A DNA stretch of 64,000 bases, taken from the NCBI RefSeq assembly GCF_026210795.1, contig NC_089441.1:2790001-2854000 (forward strand), read 5' to 3'. The notes beneath the pieces are model-generated. The model had not been told where the DNA came from. It worked only from the letters and a program-made list of their open reading frames with translations, and made no database searches. The position numbers and the translations under genes were made by a program. This DNA is from Rhizophagus irregularis (Eukaryota; Glomeromycota; Glomeromycetes; Glomerales; Glomeraceae). Within the stretch, counting starts at the first letter, position 1, and each line of letters begins with the position of its first letter. Positions 33,466-45,279 of the stretch are shown in pieces.

Positions 33466-34599
33466 TTATCTCGTTACAACCTCATCGTAGGCAGGTGGCA
33501 GCTCATCTGGAGCTACTGGTGGTTGTCTAGCTTCGGTGGAAGTAGAAATGTTACGAGAAGTTGTAGCGTCAACAGATGGCTCAAGGCTATTGAGAGGAGC
33601 TCCTGATGATACAACATTACTGCAAGATGACGTTGATATTTGTGCTGATGAAGAATTGTCTTGACGCGGTGTATACATTGGCAACGGTTCAGTATGTTCT
33701 ACAGGAGCGGTTCCCTCGTTCTCTATTATTATTGAAGATATTACTTGATATGCATTATGGATTGTTAATAAAATATCATTTTAAATATAAACCCTACCAA
33801 ATAATCTCAACATTAAGTTTTTATAAACTGTGCTGAATTCAAATCCGCCTATATAATTGATATTGATATATAAGTACTATATTAATAATTATTTTATTAA
33901 ATGTAAAGGATCGAATAATAATTTATACCTCCTTCTTTGAAGGTAACTTTTAATTGTCCTGGAGCTGGTAATCCTCCATTCAGAACCTAATATTATCCAA
34001 TATAAAGTTTTATTTAAACAAATATCAAAATAGAAAAAATTTTTCAATCGCGAAATACATACCGGAGTTACAACAGCTTGATAATAATTTGCCCCAAACC
34101 AAGGTTGTTGAAGCTTTCCTTCTTTTAAATTTAAAAGAGGTATACTCAAAGATTTAAAGTGTTCCAAGGATGGTTGTGAAATAAATATTACCTAGAGAAT
34201 GATAACTTTAAATACTCTGAAATTCAACTTAAAGCGAATCTAAACTATACTTTTGGAAATATACATACGCGTTGGTTTGTTAAATATATGCCTCCGTCGG
34301 CTTTAAGAGTCTCTGCATTACCTGGGTAACCACTAGCATATTAAGTAAAAATACATAATAGAATAAGTTTTTTCTTAAAGGAAAATTAAAAACAAATAAA
34401 ATAAATAAACAAGTGTATACCTTCCCATGTCCAAGATAAGGGAAACTTTGTCCTGTCTATAGTTTAAATATATGTATGAGTTGTAAATCATATTTGATTT
34501 CAAAGCGAATTATATGGCTTACTCTAAAAGAATCTTCTCTCCAGGAAGAGGTACCGGACTTTTCCCATCAGAAGCGACCATAGCCCAATTCAACGCCAT
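33466..34599 (-). CDS. WBP2-like GRAM-domain protein with PPxY motif (7 exons, 230 aa)
   Basis: Exons on the minus strand: 34599-34523, 34456-34421, 34332-34269, 34191-34063, 33986-33929, 33848-33798, 33743-33466. All introns are GT..AG and the total is 693 nt, in frame throughout. Residues about 20-145 form a PH-like GRAM domain: GGIYLTNQRVIFIS, LSIPLLNLKEGKLQQPWFGA, NYYQAVV, LKVTFKEGGFEF. These match the WBP2/WBP2NL family word for word in places (FGANY, FKEGG). The C-terminal part is Ser/Thr-rich and ends ELPPAYDEVVTR, with the PPAY motif that binds WW domains, for example of NEDD4/Rsp5 ubiquitin ligases. Inferred role: adaptor between membrane or transcription factors and WW proteins. Typical animal WBP2 is slightly longer with several PPxY motifs; here there is one. 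Confidence 0.9.
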
Positions 34600-36322
34600 T
34601 GTGAATTAACTAATAAAAAAGAAGTGTGTCAATAAAAGTATTATTGACATCGTACAGATCAGTGACTTTATTAGTATCCGCAGTAAAAATTAGATATCTT
34701 TGATCGGTCTCCATTTTTTTGAAAAGCAATTTTTTTTTTTTAAAAGTCGAGGTATATATTGATTATTTTTTATTTGATACCCAAATTTTATATGATGATA
34801 TGAGTCCATATAGTTTCAGGTGATTTTAATGAGCCAAGAGACAAGTAAACATGCACTACCATCTGAATAATAACAAATATTTTGAACAAATACAATCTTT
34901 TAAACTGTAATTTAATATTTTAATATATTGAATTTTTTAGGTTTTCAAGAAAATTGTCTTTATAAAGGTATTTATTCGAAATAATTTTTTTCACATATTT
35001 TTGATCCTTATGATGATATTCATAATTATACAGTTCTGCTTCTGATATATCGTGAAGTAACAATTACCAAACTCAAGTCTGATGTTGAAATTCATTCGTA
35101 ATAATTATCTTTGAAAGTGTCAGCATAACTAATAGTACATTTATTTATTCAGGAACATCGTATTAAATTCGCTTTCATATAGGTACATATTTAAAAAAAA
35201 AAGTTTTTTTGATTAATTCGAGATGATGTTTTTAAATCAAAATCCGTGTTTCAGATGAATTTACCTTTATGATTATATTTTTCTTGATTCCTGATTGTAA
35301 TGATTACCTTTGGTTTCTCTTATTTTTAATTATTATCACTAATTCATTTTTATTGCCAATAGGATGCATAAAGATGAAAGTTCCTCACTATTTTGATCAC
35401 GGTTTAATTGTATTTTAACTAATTCCATCATTTTTATAATTATCCGTCGATAGCAATGTAAGTAGATAATTTTCTTTGAATTGTCTATTTGATATGATGA
35501 ACTATAGTTACATCCATTCGATGATTGGGAATCACATTGCGTACAACCATCAGAGTGACATTTTTTCCATCGAAGGTTCTCTTTGATAAATTGATGAAGC
35601 TTACTGGCTAATCGCGATGGGAGATTTGTTTAGTTCATTCTGATTTTTATGAATTTTCAGATCTCTTCTGTATTCCTGCAAGATATGAAATAACTTCTGA
35701 GATATTTATTAATTCATTATTAATTTTTTTTCTTTTCGAAAAATATTAATAAATTTTATCGTTTTTAGGTATTAAATTTTAGTCAATTATTTTAATACGA
35801 AGTTAACTGTAATAATTTATTAAAAATTATAAAAATAACATGATTACAGTAGAAGTTGTGACTATTTTGGCGCTTTTTTCTATATACTGTATTAACTATT
35901 AAATTATCATCAAATTTGGGTTATGAATTGTGATATAATTTCTGCATAATTTGATTTCGTCTACGTGTCTAAACTCTAAAGGAGGTTTATCGACACATAT
36001 TTCTTCATTTGTGTTTCCTCCGCTCTGCAAATCTATAACCAACAAGGTTAGCTCGGTCATAAATAATCACCTGTCATTAAGGGTGTTTATGTTGCCATAT
36101 CTGGAATTTTCTCAGCTCGTTCATTATATATAAACGAAAGGGCGCTATTACCTTTTTTTTCATACCTTTAGTTAAATAAATGATCTCTCATTTCTTACAC
36201 TTCAATTAACCTTTGTTGCAAGTTTATAAAGGTTTATTGCTATTTATTATTATTTTTTTATACATATATCTTTATTCTTACATTTTCGACAATCCGTTTC
36301 ATTTATTTTTTTTTATTCTAGA
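34600..36322. other. Divergent promoter region between the WBP2-like gene and Lunapark
   Basis: 1.7 kb, AT-rich, without transposon ends or a supported open frame. The sequence TTTTTTTTATTCTAG directly before the Lunapark ATG is a good splice acceptor, so Lunapark may have a 5' untranslated exon inside this region. Confidence 0.45.
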
Positions 36323-37543
36323 ATGGGTGTAATACTTTCACGTTTTCGGTCGCAAAGTGATGATAATTATGAAAAAATTCTTTCAGAACTCGACGATGAT
36401 ATTGGTCGAGCTGAGGTTCGCTTACGTGAGATAAGAATTCGTGAGCGTAGTGCGTTGATAATTTGGATCGTGTATTCTATGTTGGCCTACGTTGCATATG
36501 TGGCAGGTTATTGGTACTTTGTTTATATGTCTATTGAAGAAGAAGGGTGGGATTTTATGAAAATTGCACCAGTCTTTACTGGTCCTTTTTTCATAGTAAT
36601 TGGGTATAGATTTTTGGCCTTATGGTATAAACGAAAAGAAACAACTGAAATATCACAACTCGAACACCTAAGAGCTAAACAAAAGTTAAAAGTAGAAGAG
36701 CTTAAAAAGAAAACCGGATATTATACAACTAAAACTTTACTGGATCGTTATGATTCGTCTAAAGGGCAAATAAATCAACAAAATGTACCTGTACGTCCCG
36801 TACAATCTATTAATCCTAGTCTTCGTCAACGAAATGTTCCCAATCCTCAAGTACCAGAAATTAATAGTATTAATGGAGATTCAAGAAGTAACAATATAGA
36901 ACTTAACATTGGTGGTAACGCACCACGTCCTAATTCTTACGATCCAAATAGTCCAAATTCAATTACACCTCTTCAAAGGCGGTGGTATGATAAGTTAGTG
37001 GATGTGATTGTTGGTGATGATGAACAAAAGTATGCATTAATTTGTCAAACCTGTTTTACGTGGAATGGATTAGCTCATCCCGCAGATTTTGAAGATGTTC
37101 AATATTATTGTAAAAAATGTAATCATTTTAATCCATCTCGGCGAAGTCAACGTAATGAAACATCTTTAAGCGCACCATCCAGTCTCACAAATGGTAATGA
37201 TAGTAACGGTAATAATAATCATCTTAACATCACTAATGGTCACTTCAATAAGTCAAATGATCCATCTCAACTAGGTGACCCTTTAACCCCGCGAAGAGGA
37301 CGTTCAACCACGCCAAGACCCATGAGTCGTAGCAATTCTTCGGACCCCGAAAAAGTAATCGATAATGATGATTATGATGATGATGGTGTAGCTGTTAGTA
37401 AAGCTTTGGCCTCTAGATCTAGCAGCCGGAAGAGAAGGAGCAGTCGAAGTCAAAATAGGGTTGGAGATAGTCGTCGTGGAAGTAACGATGACGTTAAACC
37501 ATACTCAACCAGTGATGATGAAAACGTTTCTCGCGAAGAGTAA
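36323..37543 (+). CDS. LNP1: Lunapark homologue, ER three-way-junction protein (406 aa)
   Basis: Single open frame. N-terminus MGVILSRF fits an N-myristoylation site, as in animal Lunapark. An acidic/basic coiled coil (about 12-42) precedes two membrane segments (about 44-69 and 82-101), then a second coiled coil (108-131). The Lunapark zinc ribbon is at C241, C244, C263 and C266 (CQTCFTWNG .. YYCKKCNHFNP). The C-terminus is long, Asn/Ser-rich and ends in Arg-Ser repeats with acidic clusters. Family role: stabilises three-way junctions of the tubular ER together with reticulon and Sey1/atlastin. All signature parts are present, so function is probably conserved. The ATG follows a TTCTAG acceptor-like string. 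Confidence 0.95.
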   Translation: MGVILSRFRSQSDDNYEKILSELDDDIGRAEVRLREIRIRERSALIIWIVYSMLAYVAYVAGYWYFVYMSIEEEGWDFMKIAPVFTGPFFIVIGYRFLALWYKRKETTEISQLEHLRAKQKLKVEELKKKTGYYTTKTLLDRYDSSKGQINQQNVPVRPVQSINPSLRQRNVPNPQVPEINSINGDSRSNNIELNIGGNAPRPNSYDPNSPNSITPLQRRWYDKLVDVIVGDDEQKYALICQTCFTWNGLAHPADFEDVQYYCKKCNHFNPSRRSQRNETSLSAPSSLTNGNDSNGNNNHLNITNGHFNKSNDPSQLGDPLTPRRGRSTTPRPMSRSNSSDPEKVIDNDDYDDDGVAVSKALASRSSSRKRRSSRSQNRVGDSRRGSNDDVKPYSTSDDENVSREE

Positions 37544-38641
37544 AATTTTTTTTTCTTTTGTTGATAACCTTTTACAAAAGAGAGGGAAAATGTCAAAAAA
37601 AAGGAGAGAAAGAAATTAAATTTTACGATTTAGATTTATATAGCATTTTGGCGCGGCAGATGAAAATATATTCAAATAGTTCTTTTTATATTTTATGTTT
37701 TTTAATTCCTAAATCAAAGAAGATAAGAGATAAATTTTCATTATTGAAATTACTACATTCACAATATACTACATATTTGCAAGAAAACAACAATAATCTT
37801 ATATATATATACATATGAACTATTAGACGAGAGGATTGTTCGTATAAACGATTAGACCTATATACTAGGCAAGATACTGATTTTCATAATATAATTTAAG
37901 GTTCGTAAAAAAAAAATTCTCTCTCTTGTTTATTTGAAAATTTGGACCTATTATAAGTAATTTTATAAATAATAAGAGCCGAGAAAAATTTACAATCAAT
38001 TACCCGGACAAAAGAAACAATAAACAAAAAAAAATCAATTTGTAAAAATTATAAAATTATTTACATTTATAATTTATAACAATGGCAATAAATACATAAA
38101 TTTATAATAAATTTTTCAAAGTGCGATCAAGTCATGACATTTGAATTAAATTTTGTTGACTAACTTATTTTTTTTGACTTTTTTTTAGTTCGAACGAATA
38201 TTAATAACCAATCAGGAATTACAATTATTAAGGGGTTAGTTGTCTTCTTTGAGGCAGCCTAGGTCCGTTAAGGCCGTCTTCTAATATAGAATGCTTAAAA
38301 CTTTCCCGTGTTTCCTTTAGCGGTGCAATAGTTATACTCGCACATGGACGTATACTCCAATGATGCAGTTTATTCTTAAGCCGGATAAGCCGATTTCTTA
38401 AATAGAACCAAGCTAGTCAACCAAAAAGTATAGTATGTCACGTGAAATAATCTACTCTACAAGACAAAAAAAGTCTTTCTCGTTCCACATAAAAGGAACT
38501 ATTATTTTCGCGTATATAGAATAATATTTCGCAAAGTTACACACCCAAAAGAAAAATATCATCACTTATTTTACACGAAAGATATTATTATCATCTTTGC
38601 TCATTGTTTCACACGAAAAATATTATCTTGCACTATAACTA
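37544..38641. other. 3' region of Lunapark and intergenic DNA
   Basis: AT-rich to 38150, then a more mixed stretch (38230-38660) with GCAGCCTAGGTCCGTTAAGG and two copies of CACGAAA..ATATTAT. The short open frame at 37558-37818 is low-complexity and unsupported. Confidence 0.4.
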
Positions 38642-39985
38642 CAGTCAACCCTCTCTAAGTGCACCCCCCTTAGGACCAGACATGAACGTGCACTTATAGA
38701 GGGTGTGCACTTATATAATTTTATAAAATTTCATGTGATATATAAAAAAATTATACTTTATTATTATTTATTATATTATTGTTTATTTTATTATGTTCAA
38801 AACTATTATTATTAAGATCATTATACTAAAATTAGTTATACCAAAATTATAATTATTAATTAAAATATTGATTTATAGTAGTTGAATTTCTCTCTTTCTT
38901 CCTGATAAATTTTTCAATCGTATTCACCAATTTAAATGTTCATATGCATATTCTTGCTGTGTATGCACTTTTTTCAAGCTTTTTGATGTAACACTAAAAT
39001 TAATAACTTCTTCTTCAATACTATTATCAATTTCATTTAAATCATCATTAATATTTTTCTCATTTGGCTTTTTTTTCAATTTCTGTAATAATTTCATCAT
39101 TATCAAGAATTTATTCTCTTCAGGAATATTGAAAAACTCTTCCAATTCCATCATATCAGAAAAATTAAGAGTTTTAAGAGTATTGGTAAACTCATTAGAC
39201 ATTTTGTAATCATCCAAAGGAAAATTTGGGTTAACATTAGTATCAATAGAAAGAATCTTTGTATACTGCCAGCAATTATAAATAGTTTCAGCTGTAACAT
39301 TATTCCAACCTTGAATAATATATTGAATTGCTTGCAAAATACTCATCTTTAAATCTTGTACATATTTACTAGTTTGAACTTGCTTCAACTAATATTCAGC
39401 TAAAATCATAATGTTAAATTTAATGAAATAAATAAAATAAAATAAAATTTATAACTTACTGAATAGGAAAATAATGGTAATGTTTCTTAAAAAATATGAT
39501 AATTCTAGCATCCATTAGTTAAATCTTTGAAGTTATATTTGAAGGTAAAAAGTAAACTTCAATATGTGAAAGAACTAAACCTTTTAGTTTATAACTTGTA
39601 CAATTATCAAAAAATAGCAAAATACATTGATTTCCATACCTGATAACTCTTTAAGCCACTCTTGAAAAAGAATAATAGTTATTCAAGTTTTATTATTGTC
39701 TGATACATTGTTGGTAAATTGTTAAGATTAACATTTTTAAAATATTGTAGCTTTGCAAATTTTTCAATTATTAAAGAATCCAATTTATGCGACCTATCAG
39801 CATTTGCACATAAAGTAATTGAAAAACACTCCTTATTTTTTTCGTTCAAAAATATATTTTATAGCTAGTGTTTAATCTGATTCTAGCTATTTAAAAGATT
39901 ATAATTATAATTCTAATAAAATTGCAAAAGATATATATAATAATAATAATAGTTCTGATTCACTATTACTTTCTGATTCATTTTT
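38642..39985 (-). mobile_element. pogo-type element, one end and broken transposase
   Basis: A TA-flanked terminus begins at 38642 (CAGTCAACCCTCTCTAAGTG), with further GTGCACTT words to 38715. Transposase sequence follows on the minus strand up to about 39900. The opposite terminus was not found and was probably lost where a dispersed repeat (39985-40120) starts. Confidence 0.7.
38924..39900 (-). pseudogene. pogo/Tigger transposase, C-terminal half
   Basis: Reading on the minus strand: QCILLFFDNCTSYKLKGLVL (DDE_1 second Asp in FDNC), IEVYFLPSNITSK (equivalent of FLPPNTTS), then an intact 154-codon frame (39388-38924) with DLKMSILQAIQYIIQGWNNV and TIYNCWQYTKI, the conserved C-terminal part of Tigger enzymes, followed by an acidic tail. 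Stops occur in the upstream part. The DNA-binding half is missing. Confidence 0.75.
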
Positions 39986-40440
39986 TTTTTTTTAACTGCA
40001 ATGCATTTAGTAGTTTATTAAATAAAAATTAAAGCAAAATACATAAGTAAATATAATCTTAAACTACAATCTAATATTATTAACTACTAAACCATTCGTC
40101 ATATTAAAAAGCACCCCACATATACATCGTCAAAGTGATACATTTTACTTGTAGAAGAAAAATGTTTAAAACTTTCTATTTTAATATAAACACCTTTCTT
40201 TCTTTATAAGGTGATTACAGGATTCACTACATCATGATTAACCAAAAAAAAAAACATTTTTTATGCAAAGCAATTGATATTAAACAACTAGATAGATCTT
40301 TTCACATATACTCAGCTAAAACTGATGTTAAGCAATTTCATTTAATCAAGTTATAGAATCCTGCAAGCATAGTGTAATAATCAAGGACTAACCAGCTATA
40401 AACAGAAGAATTCATACGCTTACTAGTACCCTATAAAAAG
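39985..40440. repeat. Second copy of the dispersed repeat, then AT-rich DNA
   Basis: 39985-40120 matches 24740-25140 without the MITE. 40120-40440 has no recognised feature. Confidence 0.5.
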
Positions 40441-40499
40441 TATTATACTTAAAATATATTTAAAATATATTTAAAATATACTTAATTTAAAAATTGCAA

Positions 40500-41245
40500 A
40501 ATACTTATCCCTTCGTTTGTAGACCTTGGCAGGCAAATTTGCCTGCCAGCAAAATCATGAGCCATTTAGCAATCATAGAAAAATGAAATATATCTTATTA
40601 GAATCGTCTCACCAAAACGAATCCAATGGTGGTAAACACATGCCTTTAGGTGTGGTAGATCAGTTGCAAATTGGGAAAAGATTAGCAGATCAGCATAATT
40701 ATATGCTTTATATTTTTTCAATTTATGACAGATTTATCATACCTAGAAATACGTGGTTACTACCATTAGATTCGTCATGATGAGACAATTCTAATGAGCT
40801 GTATTCTACATTTTTATGACTAGAATTTTTGCTTAGAAATTTTACAGACAAATAAGTTTCAAATAAGTAGGTAAATTTGCCTGCTAAATTTCTAAGCAAA
40901 ATTATGAGCCATCTAGTGATCATAGGAGGATGAAATACAGTTCATTGGAATCGTCTCATCATGACAAATCTAATGGTAGTAACTATGTATTTCTAAGTGC
41001 AATAAATCTGTTACAAATTGGAAAAATATAAAGTATATAATTATGCTGATCTGTTAATCTTTTTCCAATTTGCAACTGATTTATCACACCTAAAGGCATA
41101 TGCTTACCGCCATTGGATTCGTCTTGATAAGATGATTTTAATGAGCTGTATTTCAGTTTTCTATGATTATTGGATGGCTCATAATTTTGCTGGCAGGCAA
41201 ATTTGCCTGCCAAGGTCTACAAACAAAGTGATAATATATTTTTAA
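40500..41245. mobile_element. Foldback element of four palindromic modules
   Basis: The left arm (from about 40505) and right arm (to about 41240) are inverted copies centred at 40870. Each arm begins GTTTGTAGACCTT followed by the perfect 20-bp palindrome GGCAGGCAAATTTGCCTGCC (40528-40547, 41192-41211). A partial form lies at the centre. Four TTCGTCT..AGACGAA modules occur at about 40612, 40783, 40961 and 41131, 170-178 bp apart. Outer borders fade into ATATTTAAAATATA repeats and no TSD is resolved. Open frames across the arms are mirror images and not genes. Confidence 0.8.
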
Positions 41246-41466
41246 TATATTTAAACGACATTACTAAATCACACCACTGGTGCCCAACACCGCAGGTGTT
41301 TAGCACCACATTTTTTTTTATAATACATTTTATAATAATTGTAAAATTGTGCGAAACTAAATTATGCATTGTAAATTATTTATAAATTATTTAATAAAAT
41401 AAATTTTATGAATCATTCAAATCATATTTTATTCAAAAAAACTATGCAACACATTCTTCATCTTTT

Positions 41467-44400
41467 TTATTCGACAAAGACTTTAATTGAATTATGACCT
41501 TTTTGATTACAAACACGGCATTTTCTTACATTGCTTCTGCTATTTTCTTCCATACCATCATCTAATCCAGGATCTGTATTATTTTCATTTGACTTGTCCC
41601 TTAATACTATACAAATTCGTTTATGAACTTTTTCTTGATTTTCTCTATCACTATCATCCTGTTTATTTTGATTAAAATTTTTGGATATCACTCTTTTTTT
41701 GCCCTTATTTGTAGTATTTGTTTGATTTGAATCTTTGGGTTTTCGTTTTTTTTTCCTGATGTGAATTGGATTACTAATGGTATTAGCAAAATCGTTGCAA
41801 TTACCTCCATTTATAACTTGTTCTGAAATTTCATCCTCAATCTCTTTGGCAAATCTTGCATGTATTTCATAAAGTTCATCTATTCTACCAGCTGCAATTG
41901 CCAAGTTTAATGTTTTCTTCATTATACCAAATCCTTTTCCCCATTGTTATTTATGTGTCATTTCTTGACGAACTTCTTCTGTAAAAACATAACTACCACG
42001 AATACTTTCTAGATGTAAGAAATCCATTTGTATAATATATTCAATTGTGTCAAATTTATCATTTGAACATACTGAAAGAGCTGGTTCATTTAAAAAAGCT
42101 GAATTTCCTTCCATAATTAATGCATCTGCATTATAGTTGTTTCCGAAATTCAATTGGCAAATCCGAAATCTGAAATTATGAAATCGTAATTAATTACGTA
42201 TTCTGAAATTCCGAAATTTGTATAATAGTGCGAAATTGCGAATATCTCGAGATCTAGTGATCAGATTTCGATGATCTTACTACCATTCGATTCGTCTCAT
42301 CGAGGCGAATCTAATGATATGTGTTTCATTTCTATAGCACCGATATTGATGGAGTTAATTTACTATAAATATTTAATGAATTTTGGTGTCGGAGCACGAT
42401 CTAGTGATTAGATTTGAATGAATTTACCACCATTCGATTCGTCATGACGAGACGATTCTAATGGCGGTAAGATCATCTTTCTAGCATTGAAATTAACGGA
42501 ACTATTATGCTATAAATATTTAAAAGTTATTGGTATCGGAGCGCGATCTAGTGATTGGATTTAAATGATCTTACTACCATTAGAATCGCCTTATCGAGAC
42601 GAATCAAATGGTAGTAAGATCATCCAAAACGGATCACTGGGTGCCGAGTTATTATTTATTAAAGTTTTTATATATAAATCGGCCAAAATTAAGCTAATTC
42701 TGGCCAAATATTTTCGTAATACGAAATTAATTACGGAGTCTGAAATTAATTACGGAATACGGAGTTTTTCTAATGAATTACTTAATAATTACAGAATTAC
42801 GTAATTACGTATTTCTGTAATACTAAAATAATTTCGGACACAAGTATAATCTGCATACCAGCGTTGTGATATAAGACCAATATGAAATTTAGCATTTGGG
42901 GATAATAACATTAATGCAAAGAAGTGACGACATACAAGACCACGATTGATTAGTGTTAAACATGTACACAAGTGTGCAGCATTGTCATACAATATAATAA
43001 AGTGTTCACTTTTCCTGTCTATTGAAGAAATGCGCCAAAGTTCAGTAATTCATTTCATGTCAAGATCTGCGATTAGCTGTTTGAGTTCAATTACACATGC
43101 ATCAAACATTTCTTCTGAGAAAATTCCATTTGGTATTTCAGCAGTAAACTAAAGTACATGTAAATTTATAAAATAAAAGGTTATAGTAAGGAACGAGCAG
43201 GATAAAAAATAAAAAATAGTTAATACCTGCTTTTCAAGTTCATTCTCCAAATTAGTAATGCAGCATCGATAATGCATACTGCGATTCATTTCATGTCGCT
43301 GAAGTTTAAGAAGAGCTGGCGTTAAATAGCGTTGGCAATATATATCAATTTTTTTATAGTAATAATCATGATAATCCTCTTCTCGGGATACAGGAAGTTT
43401 TCCAATTGTATTGTTGAGTTGTGCATATCGGCTTTCTTTTATGAGTAGCCTTTCAATAGTACGTTCAAGTTCTATAAGAGATGATGATCCATTAATGTTA
43501 TTCTTAATTATACCATTATACGATTCAACACGTTGTGTACTCTGCACCCCTGCATTAAATGCACAATGTGTAAAATATAATGCCCAAGCTTCTCTACACT
43601 TATAAAGATGACGTTGCAAATAATTAGCGGCATCATCATACTTTTGTAATAATGCAGCCCACTTTTCTTCAAAAATAAACTCAACATGGCTATTACGTGT
43701 ACGACAGAAAGCTGTAAAAAATTCTTTCCATTTCTCTCCACCATATTTACCAAGAAAATGTTTTTCCAAATTTTTTCGGATATGGAACAGGCAAAAATGA
43801 TGCTTTGTTGTTGTCCAAGTACTGCTTGCTGCTGTAACCATCGCTGGGTCAGCATCTGTGTAAAGTAATTTTGGTATCAATCCATTTGTTGCCTTAGAAA
43901 TACTTGAAAATAACCATGAAAAAGTTTCTTTTGTTTCGTCTGAAACAAAAGCAGTTGCTACAAGGCGGGAACGATTGTGATTATCTATCAGAATAACAAC
44001 ACACAGTATCATGGAATAACGATTTGTTTTTGCTGTCGTGTCAAGTAAAACTACATCATGAAAACAACTCTACAGTTGTAGTTGACTAGGACTCATCCAA
44101 CAAAGTCTTGTGAGATGATTATCTTGACCTTCAAAACACACGTTCACATGAAAAATTGGATTTTCTTGTTGTTGTTTCATAAGTTCAAGGTACATTGAAC
44201 CTGCATCACTACTTGTATTATTTTGGTTTCAGATGGTTTGAACCATATTATAAATGTTTCGAGAATAGATGAACTTGTCCGGATATTTAACTTGCAAAAC
44301 TTCTATAATTGCGTCAGCACGAACACCACAAGTTGCAAGAAGTTTTACATCGTCATGCATCTCAGGAGTAAGCTTACGATAGTGGGATGCAACTATGTTG

Positions 44401-45084
44401 ATATTTTCCACAAGCGGATGATTATATTCACCATTGATTTTCGTGATATAAACAAGATTATCTCTTTTTCTGCGGTAAGCATTAATATAAAATTTGCAAT
44501 CACCCGAATGATGTCCTCTATCACGTTCTTCATTGATATGTGCTTCTTTTTGTGGTACATATGCTCGACCCTTTGTACATGCATAAGTACGGCGTCTAGG
44601 GAAACTGTCATGTTTATCCCCCATCGCTATGAGTAATTGTAAAAGCAAAACCTCGCTAATCCATGCTTTATCGCCTACCCAAGACAAAATGATAAAAAAT
44701 GTTAGTCTATTACAATACGACTGAAATTTGCACTTTATATTTGAAAATGTGAAGTATAAGAAATTTGAACTGTAACTATTGTAGTTTTCTAACAATAAAT
44801 TTAGTTCAATTATATCGCTAGTGTACAAAAACAATGTTTTTGACTGTTTATTTTTGCATTTTTTGTGAAATTAGCCAGTATAATATGCTACGTTTAGTTA
44901 CTTACTTGTCAAGTTTTTTCCAATCTGTAAAAGCCATTTCCGGTGCCACTTGATACAATTTTTCTTAATTTTCAACTTCATTTTCACCAAAAAATTCATC
45001 AAAAGACTGTTCATTATCAGTTAAAAGGTCTTCCAGAATTTCAGTTTCGTCAAGTTCGTTAAGTTTATTAAGTTTGTTAGACAT
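41467..45084 (-). pseudogene. MULE transposase (FAR1-type binding domain, MULE core, SWIM, zinc knuckle), decayed
   Basis: From ATG 45084: acidic start, intron near 44905-44677, then a FAR1/WRKY-GCM1-like zinc domain (RTYACTKGRAYVPQK .. GHHSGDCKFYINAYRRK .. NGEYNHPLVE). The MULE catalytic core is at about 44080-43150: DTTAKTNRY (first Asp), YTDADPAM (second Asp), HFCLFHIRKNLEKHF, QSTQRVESYNGIIKN (probable Glu). The SWIM zinc finger is at 42992-42860 (CTCLTLINRGLVCRHFFAL). A zinc knuckle near the C-terminus is CRVCNQKGHN. Stops after GENEVEN, NMVQTI and QLQL, plus the 0.7-kb insertion after the SWIM domain, disable it. The catalytic residues themselves remain. Confidence 0.85.
42133..42838. 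mobile_element. Element inserted in the MULE gene, with three palindromic modules
   Basis: Ends are TTTCCGAAATT and its approximate complement AATTTCGG. It interrupts the transposase between RWYADYTC and NYNADALIMEG. Terminal zones repeat AATTACG/CGTAATTA words. The centre holds three tandem units of about 145-150 bp, each with CTAGTGATCAGATTT and a TTCGTCTCATCGAGACGAAT-type palindrome (42301, 42450, 42594). TSD not clear. Confidence 0.7.
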
Positions 45085-45279
45085 TATTAAGTGGAAAAGG
45101 GAAATAAAATATCCAATAGAAGGGCGGAGAAACGGATAAAATTATCTGATAAACAAATAAAATACTGACACGTTTTATTTCATGATGTCATAATATAATC
45201 AAATAATCACGTGATCACGTGGTGTGGTGTTTTCGACACCAGTGGTGCGATTTATAATTTTCGTATTTAAAATAGATTA

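Larger units (their letters stand above)
41262..45256 (-). mobile_element. MULE transposon with CACCACTGGTG ends
   Basis: Inverted ends AAATCACACCACTGGTGCCC and AAATCGCACCACTGGTGTCG, 4 kb apart, enclosing a MULE transposase pseudogene and one inserted element (about 42133-42838). TSD not resolved. The terminal core matches small MITEs in this window, so those are probably its non-autonomous relatives. Confidence 0.8.

Noticed and set aside
40526-41245. Pairs of similar open frames on opposite strands
   Set aside because: Produced by the mirror-image arms of the foldback element.
43411-44636. Plus-strand open frames opposite the MULE transposase
   Set aside because: They are antisense shadows; the minus-strand frame carries the DDE, FAR1 and SWIM motifs.
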